This document shows, in pieces, positions 24,185 through 35,700 of a stretch of DNA of 64,000 bases. The stretch lies in NCBI GenBank assembly GCA_973895155.1, contig OZ316891.1:1612001-1676000 (forward strand), in the 5' to 3' direction. The notes below the pieces were generated by a model. That model did not search any database and was not told the DNA's origin. It worked only from the letters and a program-made list of their open reading frames with translations. This DNA comes from Marsupella aquatica. Its lineage: Eukaryota; Marchantiophyta. A program made the translations under genes and the position numbers. Within the stretch, counting starts at the first letter, position 1; every line of letters starts with the position of its first letter.

Positions 24185-26449
24185 TTACCAGAAGTCCCTG
24201 CAAGAGCATTGACCATCCTGGAAGTGATGAAAACGATTTGCATCCCTTACAATGATTGTTCTACCAACTATCTTTCCAATGAACTTTGCAGCACTATGAC
24301 AGTCACCACACCCACGCAGGTTTTTGAAAATGCGGATTGGCGTGCCGGGAGGTGTGCTGATCATCCCAAATGCAATTGCCAGCTTTTCACTGTGGTAACA
24401 CAAGCGGTATACCTTCTCTTCGTCCTCCACATCATGAAGCACACACTTTGTATCTGGCACATACCCAGCCTCCTTCATCAGCCCTGACAATCTATCTATT
24501 TCTGCATGAATCTCCTTAATTTGGGGATGTTCTTGGTCGTCTACTCTGAATGCATGGACCTTATTATTAACCGCAATCCAGGTCAAACCTGGCTGTTTCA
24601 TTACACCTCTTTCCAACCTTGTCCTTTGAAGCTTTTCACTGCCATCCCAGTTTCCTGCAGAAGCATATAAATTTGACACCAACACATAGCCAGCAGCATC
24701 TCCAGGATCCAATTCGAGAACGCGTTCTGCAAGGTCCCCTCCCATCTCCACGTTACCATGTACTCGGCAAGCAGCAAGTAATGTTGTCCAAACTGTAGCA
24801 TTTGGTTCACAAGGCATCATCTTGATCAGATCCTCTGCTTCATGCAATCGGCCAGCACGGCCAAGAAGATCGACCATGCACGCATAGTGCTCCACCGTGG
24901 GGGACATACCGCAAATGTCAGTCATTGACTGGAAGTAGTGCACCCCTTCATCTACTAAACCTCCATGGCAACAAGCCGAGAGAAGAGAAACAAAAGTAAC
25001 TCTATCTACCTCTGCTCCTTCGTTGCACATCCGCTCAAAATGTGTTAAAGCTTCCGTGGCATGTCCATGTATGGCAAATCCAGCCAGCATGACACTCCAA
25101 GAAACAATATTGTGTGTGGCCATCTTGTTAAAAACACTTATTGCATCATCCAAGCTCCCACACTTGGAATACATGTCAACAAGGCTACTAGCAACGTAGA
25201 GATCTGACTCGCATCCGCTTTGAACAATCTGCTTATGAACAAGCTTTCCTTCTTCAAGTGCGACAACACTAGAGCAAGCATTGAGCATGCCAACAAACGT
25301 AACACGGTCTGGTTTCACTCCTTCCCGTCTCATCTGTTGAGATAGTTCTAATGCCTTCTGTCCTTGCCCATGTTTTACATGCCCAAGGATAATAGCACTC
25401 CAAGCAAAAACATCCCTGATTTGCATCGTATCAAACACTCTCAATGCATCCTCCATAGCCCCACATTTACAATACATATCAACAAGGCTATTACCCACAA
25501 TGACATGAGACTCGAAACCTTTCTTAATGATCTGTTGATGTATGTGATTTCCTTCTTCGAGTGCGAGTACACTAGCACATGCATTAAGCACCCCAACAAA
25601 GGTGACAGGGACTGGCTCAAGCCCTTTCTCTTGCATTTGCTGAAATAATTCTAATGCCTCATGGCCTTTACCGCATTTCACATGTCCCAAAATTAAAGCA
25701 TTCCAAGCGACCACATTCTTCACTAGCATTTTATTGAATACCTTCCTAGCATCCTCAATGCTTCCACACTTCGCGTACATATCAACAAGGCAACTACCCA
25801 CAAATGGATCAGACTCGAAACCTCTTCGAGAAATCTGTTCATGAACACGCCTGCCTTCATCAAGTGCCCCCGCACTAGCACAGGCATTAAGTACTGCCAA
25901 AAATGTGACAGGAACTGGATCCACCCCTTCTCTTTGCATTCGGTGAAATAGACCCAATGCCTTCTGTTCTTGCCCACATTTCACAAGCCCCTGAATCATA
26001 GAATTCCAACAGACAACATCTCGTGTAGCCATCTTCTTGAATACTTTCGATGCATTCTCTATGCTCCCACACTTTGCATACATGTCAACAAGACTGTTAC
26101 CCACATACACATCTGTCTCACAACCACTCTGCTTGATCCGTTCATGGACAAGTACGCCATCGTCAATTGATCGTAGACCAGCGCATGCATTGAGAACTGG
26201 AGGGAAGGTGAACCTGTCTGGCCTTATGCCCTGTTGCCGCATTTGCCCAAAAAGTTGAATTGTTTTCTGAAATTCCCCAGCCTTGACATGTCTTACAAGA
26301 CGTTTGTTCCATGAGAAAACGTTCCACTGCACACTTCCTGGCGCCAATGCAGCGAGCTCTGATTCTACCCATGGCGGATTCAATCTTCCGTCGAGCCAGA
26401 GTGCGTCTTGAGTCTTCTTATGCTTGAAATCCGGATACTTTACGTTTGC
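24185..26449 (-). CDS. PLS-class pentatricopeptide-repeat protein with E1-E2-DYW domain, predicted organellar C-to-U RNA editing factor
   Basis: DYW proteins bind a specific organellar transcript through their repeats and deaminate a cytidine. The frame has no break from 26449 to the stop at 24185. Seen in order: four P-L-S triplets, each closing in a phrase such as [16 protein letters not shown]; a final P-L2-S2 set ending [13 protein letters not shown]1 ([18 protein letters not shown]); E2 ([14 protein letters not shown]); the PG-box-like PGLTWI; and the deaminase HSE...CGDCH pair. Counting from the TTG at 26383, H664-x-E666 and C692/C695/H696 are intact. The protein ends CSCRDFW, so the terminal DYW is DFW. 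No in-frame ATG precedes the first repeat. An in-frame TAG (26452-26450) closes the upstream frame, and TTAG|GCAAAC there can serve as a 3-prime splice site with a CTGAT branch-like motif 5-prime of it. The transit peptide is therefore probably on an upstream exon. Confidence 0.9.
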   Translation of the reverse strand, partial: ANVKYPDFKHKKTQDALWLDGRLNPPWVESELAALAPGSVQWNVFSWNKRLVRHVKAGEFQKTIQLFGQMRQQGIRPDRFTFPPVLNACAGLRSIDDGVLVHERIKQSGCETDVYVGNSLVDMYAKCGSIENASKVFKKMATRDVVCWNSMIQGLVKCGQEQKALGLFHRMQREGVDPVPVTFLAVLNACASAGALDEGRRVHEQISRRGFESDPFVGSCLVDMYAKCGSIEDARKVFNKMLVKNVVAWNALILGHVKCGKGHEALELFQQMQEKGLEPVPVTFVGVLNACASVLALEEGNHIHQQIIKKGFESHVIVGNSLVDMYCKCGAMEDALRVFDTMQIRDVFAWSAIILGHVKHGQGQKALELSQQMRREGVKPDRVTFVGMLNACSSVVALEEGKLVHKQIVQSGCESDLYVASSLVDMYSKCGSLDDAISVFNKMATHNIVSWSVMLAGFAIHGHATEALTHFERMCNEGAEVDRVTFVSLLSACCHGGLVDEGVHYFQSMTDICGMSPTVEHYACMVDLLGRAGRLHEAEDLIKMMPCEPNATVWTTLLAACRVHGNVEMGGDLAERVLELDPGDAAGYVLVSNLYASAGNWDGSEKLQRTRLERGVMKQPGLTWIAVNNKVHAFRVDDQEHPQIKEIHAEIDRLSGLMKEAGYVPDTKCVLHDVEDEEKVYRLCYHSEKLAIAFGMISTPPGTPIRIFKNLRGCGDCHSAAKFIGKIVGRTIIVRDANRFHHFQDGQCSCRDFW

Positions 26450-26506
26450 CTAACCCCAGAAATCCAAGCATAACGCATCAGTAATGAGATCAGCCTGCCT
26501 ACTCAT
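26450..26506 (-). other. in-frame upstream mini-ORF ending in TAG directly before the DYW frame
   Basis: An ATG at 26506 opens a frame of 18 codons (starts MSRQADLITDALC) that is in phase with the DYW protein and is closed by TAG at 26452-26450. Either this stretch is the 3-prime end of an intron (the TAG being the acceptor TTAG), or the allele carries a nonsense codon just upstream of the first repeat. The residues do not look like a transit peptide, which favours the intron. Confidence 0.5.
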
Positions 26507-27254
26507 AGAAGAGCTGTAAGAGAGGACTCATACAAAAATCTGGACCCAAGAGATCATGGTCAAAGGTCGCTCGGTCGCTCGCTCGTTACTAATCTAATTA
26601 AGTAGATTTTTACGACTTCAAATTTCCCGTTTCCGCGGCTAAATATGGTTTTGATCCCTCAACAATTTCCTCCCTGTTCTCCACTTCTCATAATTTTATC
26701 TATCCCCTTTGCAAAAGACTTGCAGCAGTTTACTTTTATTTGCGATATAGTAGACCTTCATGCTGCTGGCAGATCTCGTCAGGAATTACCTTATCTGATC
26801 GATGATCCCACCACTGTGATGGATCAGAAAAGAACTCCCGCCAAAGTTTTTCTAGAACCCTTTTTCGGCCTGCCACTACGCAGGAACCGGTGAAAATTAG
26901 TAACCTTACAGAGTGAATTTTTTTTCCTTCATGTCATAGGTCATACTTTCATGCAAGCCATGATGAGAAATATTGCATTTGAGCTTGAGATTTAGAGTCC
27001 ATATAAACTTGCCATCTGCCACCGACCACAATAAGAGTAGCCCACAGCTGTGTGTTGTTGCACTGCTGGGACCTAAACAGCGATTATATAAGCATTAAAG
27101 CACAAATTCATGGCTGTCTCACCAAATGGATCAGCTGAAGAAACCGCAATATCTCGTTCTGTAGAGAACTGAAGCCTGTGCCACCGACGAAAACCTATCA
27201 CCAACGATAGATATGATCGAGTTTATCAGAACGAACTGCTCGAAGGAAAACTAT

Positions 27255-27267
27255 AACCCTAAACCCT
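27255..27267. promoter_or_regulatory. telo-box-like AACCCTAAACCCT
   Basis: Nearly two units of the plant telomere-type motif in a spacer upstream of the DYW gene. Isolated copies of this motif are common in plant promoters and 5-prime introns. Its function here is only inferred. Confidence 0.35.
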
Positions 27268-27422
27268 GAATCTGACTTGCTCTCTTCACTAATGTGGGTC
27301 GACAGTATCAAGAGTGAATTGCTGAGCGGAACGCCCACAGATCACATTTAGGGCAATGGGAAAAATAATAATAATAATAAAATTCAAACATAGAACAGCA
27401 GAGCACAAATCATGAAATTCAC

Positions 27423-27480
27423 CTGAGAACAGGCTCCACCCGCGTGCTGCAGCTGTGGCGAGCTCTCTGGTCGCCGCCAT
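27423..27480 (-). other. candidate first exon with transit-peptide character, possibly of the DYW gene
   Basis: On the minus strand an ATG at 27480 opens MAATRELATAAARGWSLFS, which is Arg/Ala/Ser-rich and amphipathic like a mitochondrial presequence. It runs into a good donor, TCTCAG|GTGAAT, at 27423/27422. It is about 0.95 kb upstream of the DYW frame on the same strand. The donor is phase 1, whereas the proposed TTAG acceptor is phase 0, so a direct join fails. Another acceptor (for example CTCAAG|AC near 26413), or an intervening exon, would be needed. Treat as a lead only. Confidence 0.25.
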
Positions 27481-28176
27481 CAGAATACGAGCAGCATTCC
27501 AATTCAACTAATTTCACTTCATTCTCAACGCAGCGGCAATCTCATTCCTTCGAGCAGAGCCTGTGGTCAGTGTTTCCGTCTGCCTCAACTTCTTGCCTAA
27601 GAGATTGCCACCATTGCCCGGCTCAAGGATGGGTGATCAACAGGACTTTGTTTGGAAGAGAAAAAACCCTTCACAGCTCTAATTCAACGAGGAGACAACA
27701 GATTTTCTTCTTTAATAAAGGAAGTATCTCCCCTACACTCAAAAGCCTCCAAACTACAGTACATGATTGTGGGTTTGCAAGTCTCGGAGGTCCCAAGTTT
27801 TGAAAGAAAAAAACTGATGGCTATCGGATGCTTTAAGAAACCGATCTCCACAATATCCAATCCTCAGCTTATTCATTCACTCCTGCATCATTTGACCAAA
27901 CAGATTTGTGCAACAACATTTTTGCGATGACAACATTGCCCAAACGATACCATTTTGTCGCAAAAACAGTGGTGCAACCCATGCACATTGGGCTAGTCAA
28001 TCAGAACCCCACTGGCTTTTAGTTTTTAAAGTCTAGCTCATCATGTCTCCTCTGCTGATATTTCAACAAGTCTGTTCTCTCAACGCAAGATCAAGTAGCC
28101 CCAAAGCCTCAATCCAGTAGATATTGGGCTCCATATTCTCGTGTAGCTAGTCCAGGACCCGTGATCGGAAGTGGCG

Positions 28177-28257
28177 AATGTGCTTCCATTCTTTACTCTG
28201 TTTTTAAGCCAAGATGGGTTGTAAGCAATGTGTTTCCATTTTTTACTCTGTTTTTAA
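28177..28257. repeat. 31-bp direct repeat, period 50
   Basis: Two copies, at 28177-28207 and 28227-28257, read AATGTGCTTCCATTCTTTAC or close to it, followed by TCTGTTTTTAA. Nearby at 28449-28486 a 19-bp unit GCCCTTTATAGGGGCAAGT is perfectly duplicated. Both are small tandem duplications in noncoding DNA. Confidence 0.8.
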
Positions 28258-29103
28258 TTAAACCAACCACACCTGTCACTACAAAAGCCTCATTCCATGT
28301 CTCATTACTCACCATAAAGGGTGTAACACTCTCACCTTTTGTGTAGTACTTGCCAAAAAAAAAGTTTTGCAGTCAGCACTCTTTGTGGAGCTCAAAGCCC
28401 ATTTCTGAACTTGTACTCTTTAGAATGAGAACTACGGGTTACCCCGTAGCCCTTTATAGGGGCAAGTGCCCTTTATAGGGGCAAGTGTGAGTTAAGTCAA
28501 GATGGGTTGTAATGCAACTACAGTATGTACAGTGAATTATCTCTAAGTGCATACTCCCCTGGAGACTTTGCACATCTAGCAAGTTTCTAGAGATGTTTGC
28601 ACTTATAGATAAGCGTTCAGGGTTATATTCTTTGTCAAACTTTACAATTGGGGAGACTTCACTTTGGAAAAGCTGCAGGGGTGATTTGTGGATTGGAAAC
28701 CAAGTTTGATCAATTGAATCAACCAGATTGTGTAGTTTTGAGTGTCAAGACAGAGCTTAAATCATAAATCTACTCTGAGTATTTAATTTATTAGTTCTCT
28801 TCCAAATTGTGCCCTTTTTTAATTTTTATCTTAGTAGCACATCACAAAATATAGGGTCATTTAATTTAGTCATTTTGAGAAAGATTTATTAAGATCCTGA
28901 TGAAGAGGTTAGTGGAAATATAGAGTTTTCTAATTGAAAAATGCATACATATCATCATATGGGGTGCTGTACAACTTTAATTAAAGTGATTAAGGGGGCA
29001 CCTGAAATAACCCACACCGTTGCCGTGACATATGACCTCTACATACTAGTGACCTAGCTCACTTTACTAATAAATGGCAAACATAAGCTACTTTCAAGGG
29101 CTA

Positions 29104-29541
29104 GGGTCTAGAGTGAAGTCTCTAGACCCTCACTCCATATAAAGACAAAATTGGACAGTCACTAAGTAAGGGCAAAGTGAGGGTGAACAAAAAATGGGGA
29201 TGGGGCAAATATAGATGTGAGACAGCATAGAATTCCTTTTTCTGCAAGACTTTTTTTGGTGTTCATCTCTATTGAGGTTCAAGGAACTATTTACAGGTAA
29301 TTAGGCTAGTATAGGATTATATTACAAGCTGCAACCTAGCCAATGGGTAATCAGGCTAGAATTATATTACAAGCCGCAACCTACAATTTCTAGCTCACAT
29401 TGACATATTTTACAAGTTTGCACGATTTCTAGCGAATGGGTAATCAGGCTAGTGTAGAATTATAGTGCAAGCTGCAACCTACGATTTCTAGCTCACATGG
29501 ATATATGTTACAAGTTTGCCACCAACGATTTCTAGCTCACA
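29104..29541. repeat. dispersed-element remnant with palindrome and 92-bp tandem units
   Basis: The block opens with the palindrome GGTCTAGAG...CTCTAGACC (about 29106-29130) that also occurs near 19632, followed by about 150 bp resembling the sequence after that copy (AAAGACAAAA, then GTGTTCATCTCTATT against TTTTTGTCTCTATT). It continues into tandem units starting AATGGGTAATCAGGCTAG (29342 and 29434, period about 92). It may be a remnant of a long-terminal-repeat element, but no coding domain remains. Confidence 0.5.
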
Positions 29542-29545
29542 TCTT

Positions 29546-30050
29546 CGTTCTCACGCCATCGTTGTTCTTTGCCAAGAATTACTGCCACCTCTGTTGAAAG
29601 TTCGTCCCGAACACTCGATCATCTGCTGGTTCAGCATTTTCTACTCTCCACGACTCTGTCTGCATTTCGATGTCACTGAACATAGTTCGGTCTACCTTTA
29701 CCGCAAGAAACCCTCCAAAGTGTGCAATCGATTTGCATTTCGATGTGAGATATGAACAGCGTTCAGACCTTCCAGAAATTCACACCGCTTCTTTCGCACT
29801 CCATCATTGTTCTTTGCTTGCTACGTGCAAGAATTACTGCCACCTCTGTTTGTAGTTCGTCCTGCACACTCAATCATCTGCTATCATCTGCAATTTCAGT
29901 CCCAGCTATGAGCGCAGACACATGAGCGTATCATACTTGCTATTTCGATATGCCTTCCACTACACGGAAGTTTCGGAAGTGTGCAATGATCCCGTTTGAA
30001 TGTCGATGTGAGATCTGAACAGAGTTCAGACCTTCCAGAAATTCGCACGC
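29546..30050. repeat. diverged 250-bp tandem duplication
   Basis: Copies at about 29546-29789 and 29799-30050 share CATCGTTGTTCTTTGC, AAGAATTACTGCCACCTCTG, a GTTCGTCC...CACTC phrase, TGTGCAATGAT/CGAT, and end with GTTCAGACCTTCCAGAAATT. The copies have indels. No coding sense is maintained. Confidence 0.75.
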
Positions 30051-31774
30051 GCCGGTTAAGGCACGGGCGGGGGTTTGGAAATAGTTTTCAACCAGCAATT
30101 GACGCGTCTCGGTTTCACCTCACTAACTGCGTCATTGCCCCAAGCGCAAAGATGCCGTGTCTGTCTCTCCCTCAGCTTCTTGTACTCTTTCGTCCGTCGC
30201 GTTTTTGGTGCTCCGGCTGTGCTTATGGTCTTAAGTATGTTAGGCCTCTTGAGTAGCGTCCGGCCACCTGTTTGAAGAATTTATTTGTGGCTCGGAATAA
30301 AGGATCCACAAAGGCATGTCCGTGGAGGGCAAAATGCTGCTTGAATGATTTCGTGTGTATGATTTCGTGTGTCTAGGACATGGGCTCAGACGATCTGCAT
30401 GCTGGGCATGTCTACTGAAGTCGTAGCCATGAGCGCAGACACACTTGAGCATGAAGAGACGCCTCCATTGAAGCTTCTTAATTTGCAACTGACACTGCGG
30501 CAAATACAAGTTGTATTAGCCCTTGTGAGGTCTTCCACAATTGATAGCATCAGGAAAGACGATATTCACTTCTAGGGCGACTTGCACGTTGTTGTCAAAA
30601 TTTATGAAATCCTCTAGACTTATAGTGAAGGTCTGGAACATTTCATAAACTCCTGGACTCAAGAATTGAAGTAGAAATATTTGAGTCTGAAATTAAATGG
30701 CCAGGTCTATGACCAGACAAGACATAGATGGCTGAATTCTCGAGCAAGATCCAGCTACAGTAGGTAAAGCGTGAAGAGCTTGCCTAACCCACTGCCCATC
30801 CATGACCATATCTGTCGGTTGCAGGATATATTTTAGAAAGATTATGACCCCGATTATGACTTTGCCAACAGCTACTGTAGCTAACATAACAGTCTCGAAG
30901 GAGCAAACTCGAGATAATGATATTCTCTGGTCTTAAATAGGTGAGAAATGAATTGAGCCACTGAAACTACTCTTGACTGAAGTAGATCGACGGTGAGCGA
31001 ATTGATGAAGGAGAAGGCCGTCCGAACTGATCAATAGAAAATTAAGTTGATGATGCGATCACGAGCTAGTCGCCGCGCTCGTGGTGACACTGCGGGTGGT
31101 CATCTCAATACAGTCCACCCTCGTTGAGCAACCGAATGAAAAGCCTTGACGAACAGAAGAAAGACGATCAAAGTCACACAGGAGACATTTAACTCGTCGC
31201 GGGAAATGATGATGGCTAAGACAATCTGTTTGCGTTTCCGGTAACTGCTCCGTCAGCTGTTCCCCGTCAATTAGTCGTACTTGCCCCAGGAAAATGGCTT
31301 TCGATTCAGAATCTGCCAAACTCCGTAAACCATGACTCGAGGCATGTTCTATGCCACTATAAGCATTCAGGCGTTCAAACTAGATGTGAAGCATACAGCC
31401 GTTCTTGTTGGTGGGTTGTCACTCATAAGTAGCTAACACGACTCCTATCCCTCAGTTGGACATGTCAACGCTGAATCACCTAACCTTACATATCCCTCCA
31501 AGATCAATGATATTCATTACTGGCAAACTACTTGAGAGTGACGGTTGGTCGTCACTCAACAGGAGCAAGTGGCCTCTCATTCCTCCTCAGTTGCACTTGC
31601 CAATGGCGAAAATATTGACCTACTTTCCCAATAGCAATGATATTCTTTACGGAAAAATACTTATGAGCAGCATGACCCTAAGCTGTCAGTAATAGTTCAG
31701 TTCTGTCGCTTGTCAGTAGTCTTTCATTGATACCGAGCTTGCGTGCCTGGGCGGGGAGCACGGGAAATTGTTAC
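30051..31774. other. no supportable gene
   Basis: Only short frames without motifs are visible. The right end is upstream sequence of the ORF at 31975 and carries its TATA box. Confidence 0.4.
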
Positions 31775-31775
31775 A

Positions 31776-31782
31776 TATATAG
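31776..31782 (+). promoter_or_regulatory. TATA box of the 31975 ORF
   Basis: TATATAG preceded by TTACA lies about 200 bases upstream of the preferred start codon. A transcript from it would begin near 31805-31810, so the in-frame ATG at 31810 would sit at the cap site and the ATG at 31975 is the better start. Inferred from spacing only. Confidence 0.4.
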
Positions 31783-31974
31783 GCTCTCTTATAGTGCTTC
31801 TCACATTCCATGCAGCAACATTGCAGGATCGAGTACCGCTACCTTAATTTGGTTGTTAACAAACAGTCAGCAAAGAGTCTACGTGCAGATATTAGGGAGA
31901 TCGTCGTGAGCAGTTCTGTCGCCAGTTTCCAATCGAACCAACACACATACTCGTTCTCCTTCATCAATAGAGTT

Positions 31975-32778
31975 ATGGTAGACAAGCTGGTTTCTAGAGT
32001 AGGTTTGATAGGCCTAGCCCTCATGATTCTAGTGGTAGTTCTCGTTAGAATGGTGCCTCTCACGGCAAAGAGGAAGGGTTGGTGGAAGAAGAGCTTCAAC
32101 GGAGATCGTGTGCAAGTCCAAATAGGTGACGAAGCTTATGCATCCAGTGCTGATTGGTTGCATGGGTCATCTCATCCTGGATGGTTACATTCGCAAGGAT
32201 TGCTTCATGAAAGAATCATCTCTAGGAATGATGAGCGAGTCATCTCTAGGAATGATGAGCGAGTCATCTCTAGGAATGATGAGCGAAAGATCAGCTGCCC
32301 AGTGCCAATCCCGACTTTACACACCTTGAATATTAAGGATGACATAACCGCTCGAGTAAAACGCAAGAATAATCACCGTGCAAGAACTGGCTTCCAGTCA
32401 CCTGTTTCGGAAACGATCGAACAAGATTATTTTCTCTCCGAAGTCCTTGAAGTCAGTCTTACCAACATAGCACCGCCCCGAGCACCACCAGGTGAAGAGC
32501 GGAGGGAAGAGGAGATGTCATACATATGTGATCCTCCTCTTCTGAATTTGCCAGGATGGCTTCGTGATCCACGCCTCCCTCGGCCCCCCATGCAATCTCC
32601 AAAGCCTATCATCCTTGGTCCAGGGCTAAAATTGAAGGCGACTTCTCCACCAGTTAATGCTTCTGCTTTTGCCAAAGCTGGACCTGATTTACTCCCGCAG
32701 AGTTCTCGCAACGCCTTCCAGGTGAACCACAACTCTGTCCACACGGAGTTCGATCTCGAACAGTTTTTAGCTTCATAA
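31975..32778 (+). CDS. predicted single-pass membrane protein with octapeptide tandem repeat and Pro-rich tail, unknown
   Basis: I do not recognise this 267-residue frame. From ATG 31975 it has a hydrophobic segment at residues 8-26 (VGLIGLALMILVVVLV) followed by basic KRKGWWKK, which looks like a signal anchor or uncleaved signal. Residues 81-104 are three copies of the octapeptide I/V-ISRNDER, encoded by a perfect or nearly perfect 24-bp DNA repeat (about 32214-32287). A basic ARVKRKNNHRAR stretch follows (127-137), then a Pro-rich region (166-215, PPRAPPGEE, PPLLNLPGWLRDPRLPRPP) and a tail ending DLEQFLAS. A frame this long through repeats and varied composition, preceded by a TATA box, argues for a real gene. 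The upstream extension from 31810 (322 residues) is possible. A secreted-peptide precursor is one reading; homology is unknown. Confidence 0.5.
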   Translation: MVDKLVSRVGLIGLALMILVVVLVRMVPLTAKRKGWWKKSFNGDRVQVQIGDEAYASSADWLHGSSHPGWLHSQGLLHERIISRNDERVISRNDERVISRNDERKISCPVPIPTLHTLNIKDDITARVKRKNNHRARTGFQSPVSETIEQDYFLSEVLEVSLTNIAPPRAPPGEERREEEMSYICDPPLLNLPGWLRDPRLPRPPMQSPKPIILGPGLKLKATSPPVNASAFAKAGPDLLPQSSRNAFQVNHNSVHTEFDLEQFLAS

Positions 32779-35700
32779 CCTGGGTTCCACGTACACATCA
32801 GTCTGAGATACTTGAATGGAGCAGGACATATTTTCCTCCGAACTCCTTCAAATCAATCCTATGGCAGAGTTTTTTCAAGTAGAGTGGAAGATCCTATGCC
32901 AAGTTTCAAATCCTGGATTGATTTGAACTCCTATGCCAAGTTTTTTCAAGCAGAGTGAAAGGCGATAATGCATGGCCTACAACTACATCCTCATCATCTG
33001 ACCCTCCTTCTTTGAAACAGCCATGATGGCATTGTCATCCACCAATGGCACTGTACGTACGTGATTTGCAGGAGGCAAAGCGTTTCTTCTGTATCGGTGC
33101 AATGGATTCAAATTCAAACATAATGTCCGGGAAGCAATTGATTCGTTTTTAATGGTCGACTTGAACATACTTAGTTTCTGCATTGCCTGTTACGTGCATC
33201 TTATACGTGGAAACTACTCCAGCTCAGGTGCTCGATAAGTAAGAACACTCATATGCAATGATCAAGGGTCGGAAATAATGGGAGAGTACTTTGCAATTTT
33301 GATTCTAAAAGAATCTGCATTGATACTTACAAGTAATTATCGAGTACTCATGTCTGACCAGATACGCAAATTGACAACAATAAAACTCATGCTATTTGCA
33401 CAGTACGCTTTTGTTATCACTAAAAACTCCTGTCCCCATCATAGGGCAACGGGTTGTCCGTGTCAGTTGCAGCAAAATCAACGCTACCATTGTTCCATTG
33501 CTATTACTTAGAGCGACTGGAATAGACCTTCGTACTTTAAAATTGCTTCAAGCAATCATTAAAAGAAATGTTGAGATTTATTATTATTATTAGAATTGTT
33601 GAGATTGATTATATCTTCATGCCTTTCAAGTTTTTGCCTCGGTTTTTGCACTCGACTTTTCGTTACTGAAAGCCCTTACAGCCTATAGTCAATAGAAGCA
33701 CAAGAAAAGCTACTAGAGCTTGCCCTGCAGCTGCTGGCATAGACACAGACACACAAACTTTAATTTATATAGTCCTTGAATCCAACAGGTCATGAAGATT
33801 TTCTTCATAACAGTACAGACCTTAATGTTTGTTGCTTAATGATTGTTGTGGAACGTCTTCACAACGTATCTGCAGTTCCTAGAGCAGGGTTGCCTACAGA
33901 AAACAAAGGAAGAGAAATAAATTAATATCTTTCAGATCAGCTGGACGCTATTTCTATGAAGAAAGTAAGGCATTTGATGAAAAATCTCAAATATACGCAG
34001 GAGACGACCTGAAGCGAGACAGCTTCTCAAATATACGCCAGATCTTTGGATGGACAGCAGAAAAATTGTATTGCTGCTCATATCGTACAGATTACACAGA
34101 TAAAATGAAATGTGGCAAGAAAAGGAGACATTTGTGGATCTCTCCAATTTCAGACAATATGAGGCTCATTGGAAAAATCTCTCCAAGACGCAGTTTCAAA
34201 TTATCCCCAAAAATAAGATTCCACCGGATATAAGGAAGATAATAAATACAAAAGTTAGCCCTTAATAAACCTTCCAAAGTCTAAATTGTGGACAGTGAGT
34301 GGTGGAGGGATCTACAGAAAACTTCATAACTCTTTCAAGTCTACAAGAAAACTAGAGATATTAAACTTTGTGGTAAGATCTTCTGGCTAGGCATGAAGGT
34401 CAAACTTGATTGTCAATGAAGGCACTGTCTATGGGGGTTACATGGTTCTTGAGGGTTACATAATTCACCGGCTGGGTTAGGTCCAAGTGAGCATCACTTT
34501 CATACATTTCAGTATTGAGATTTCGATATTTCTAAATTTTGTCAACGAATTCCTGTCTGTGCTGCACGGTTTCTTTTCAACAGGAGTCAAGCTAATTGCG
34601 ATGGACGTTCAAGAAACCTTTTCTTCGAAGCTAAGTAACTCTTCTTTAAGAAATGGACTCCCCGATGACATTGCTATAATGGGCAAAATTCCTACAAAGC
34701 TTCCGAAAGGGAAAGATGATTGTTTAATTGTAGATTGCGACCTGAAGCAATTACTTCAAACTCGACTTGTGTACGCTGTTACAGTTAGCCACCATTCAAT
34801 AGATAGAGGCTCATGTGGTTCTTAGGATTTTAAGAGATCGTTTCATGGAATTAATCTTAATTCTTTTGAGAGACAAAACTTTAATCCCCTTCCTCCAACC
34901 CTACACTTCTATTCTGGATAATTATTGATTAGTTTCAGTGCATTACATGTATTGCTAGCCGCAGATGGAGTATATTAGTTAATTTGTTATATCTGGCTGG
35001 ACAAAGGCAATGGAAGCTAGCTGGTTGTGTGATACAGGCAAGAGAGAATTCAGCTGCGCGCGTAAAGAACGGAACCATTGAGGATGGGTGTTCGACGACA
35101 ATTTACAGCAAAAGGCAAGTAGTATTCAATGAATTCAGGAAGCGCGCTTGAATTTCTGTGACACTTTAAGAGAAATTATAGACGAGTCAGTATTCAATAT
35201 GTTGTGATGAACTCTGACCGGTAGTCAGAGACTGTTGAGAATACCGATTTTCTAGATACTGCCTGTGGTTAGAGCTTGTAGCTGAAGTGCGTTGAGACCA
35301 TAGAATGATCGGATATATGGTGTCTCCGTCAAAGCATCAGTTTCAGTAGCAAGAGCCAACCAAGAGGTGGTGTGGTCAGAAGGACATGGTCAGAAGCGCC
35401 ATGCCATTCTGTAATGGCCCTGCATGAATCCAAAAATGTATATTTAATAGACAATTCGGATTCCCCCAAATTTTGTATTCCCCCGGTGTTTACACGTGTC
35501 CTGTTCAGCTTTGAAAAATAGAATGTTTACAGACCGAGACACCGGACACATTTTGTAAACATAGTTTAAAAAATGGCCGAAAGGTGAAGTGAAGTAAGGA
35601 AATGACCTCCCAGCAAGCCATGGGAGTCTCAAATATACGCAGGAGATGACCTGAAGCGAGACAGCTTCATTGCACCACAGGACCATCCTGTGAAAGAACC

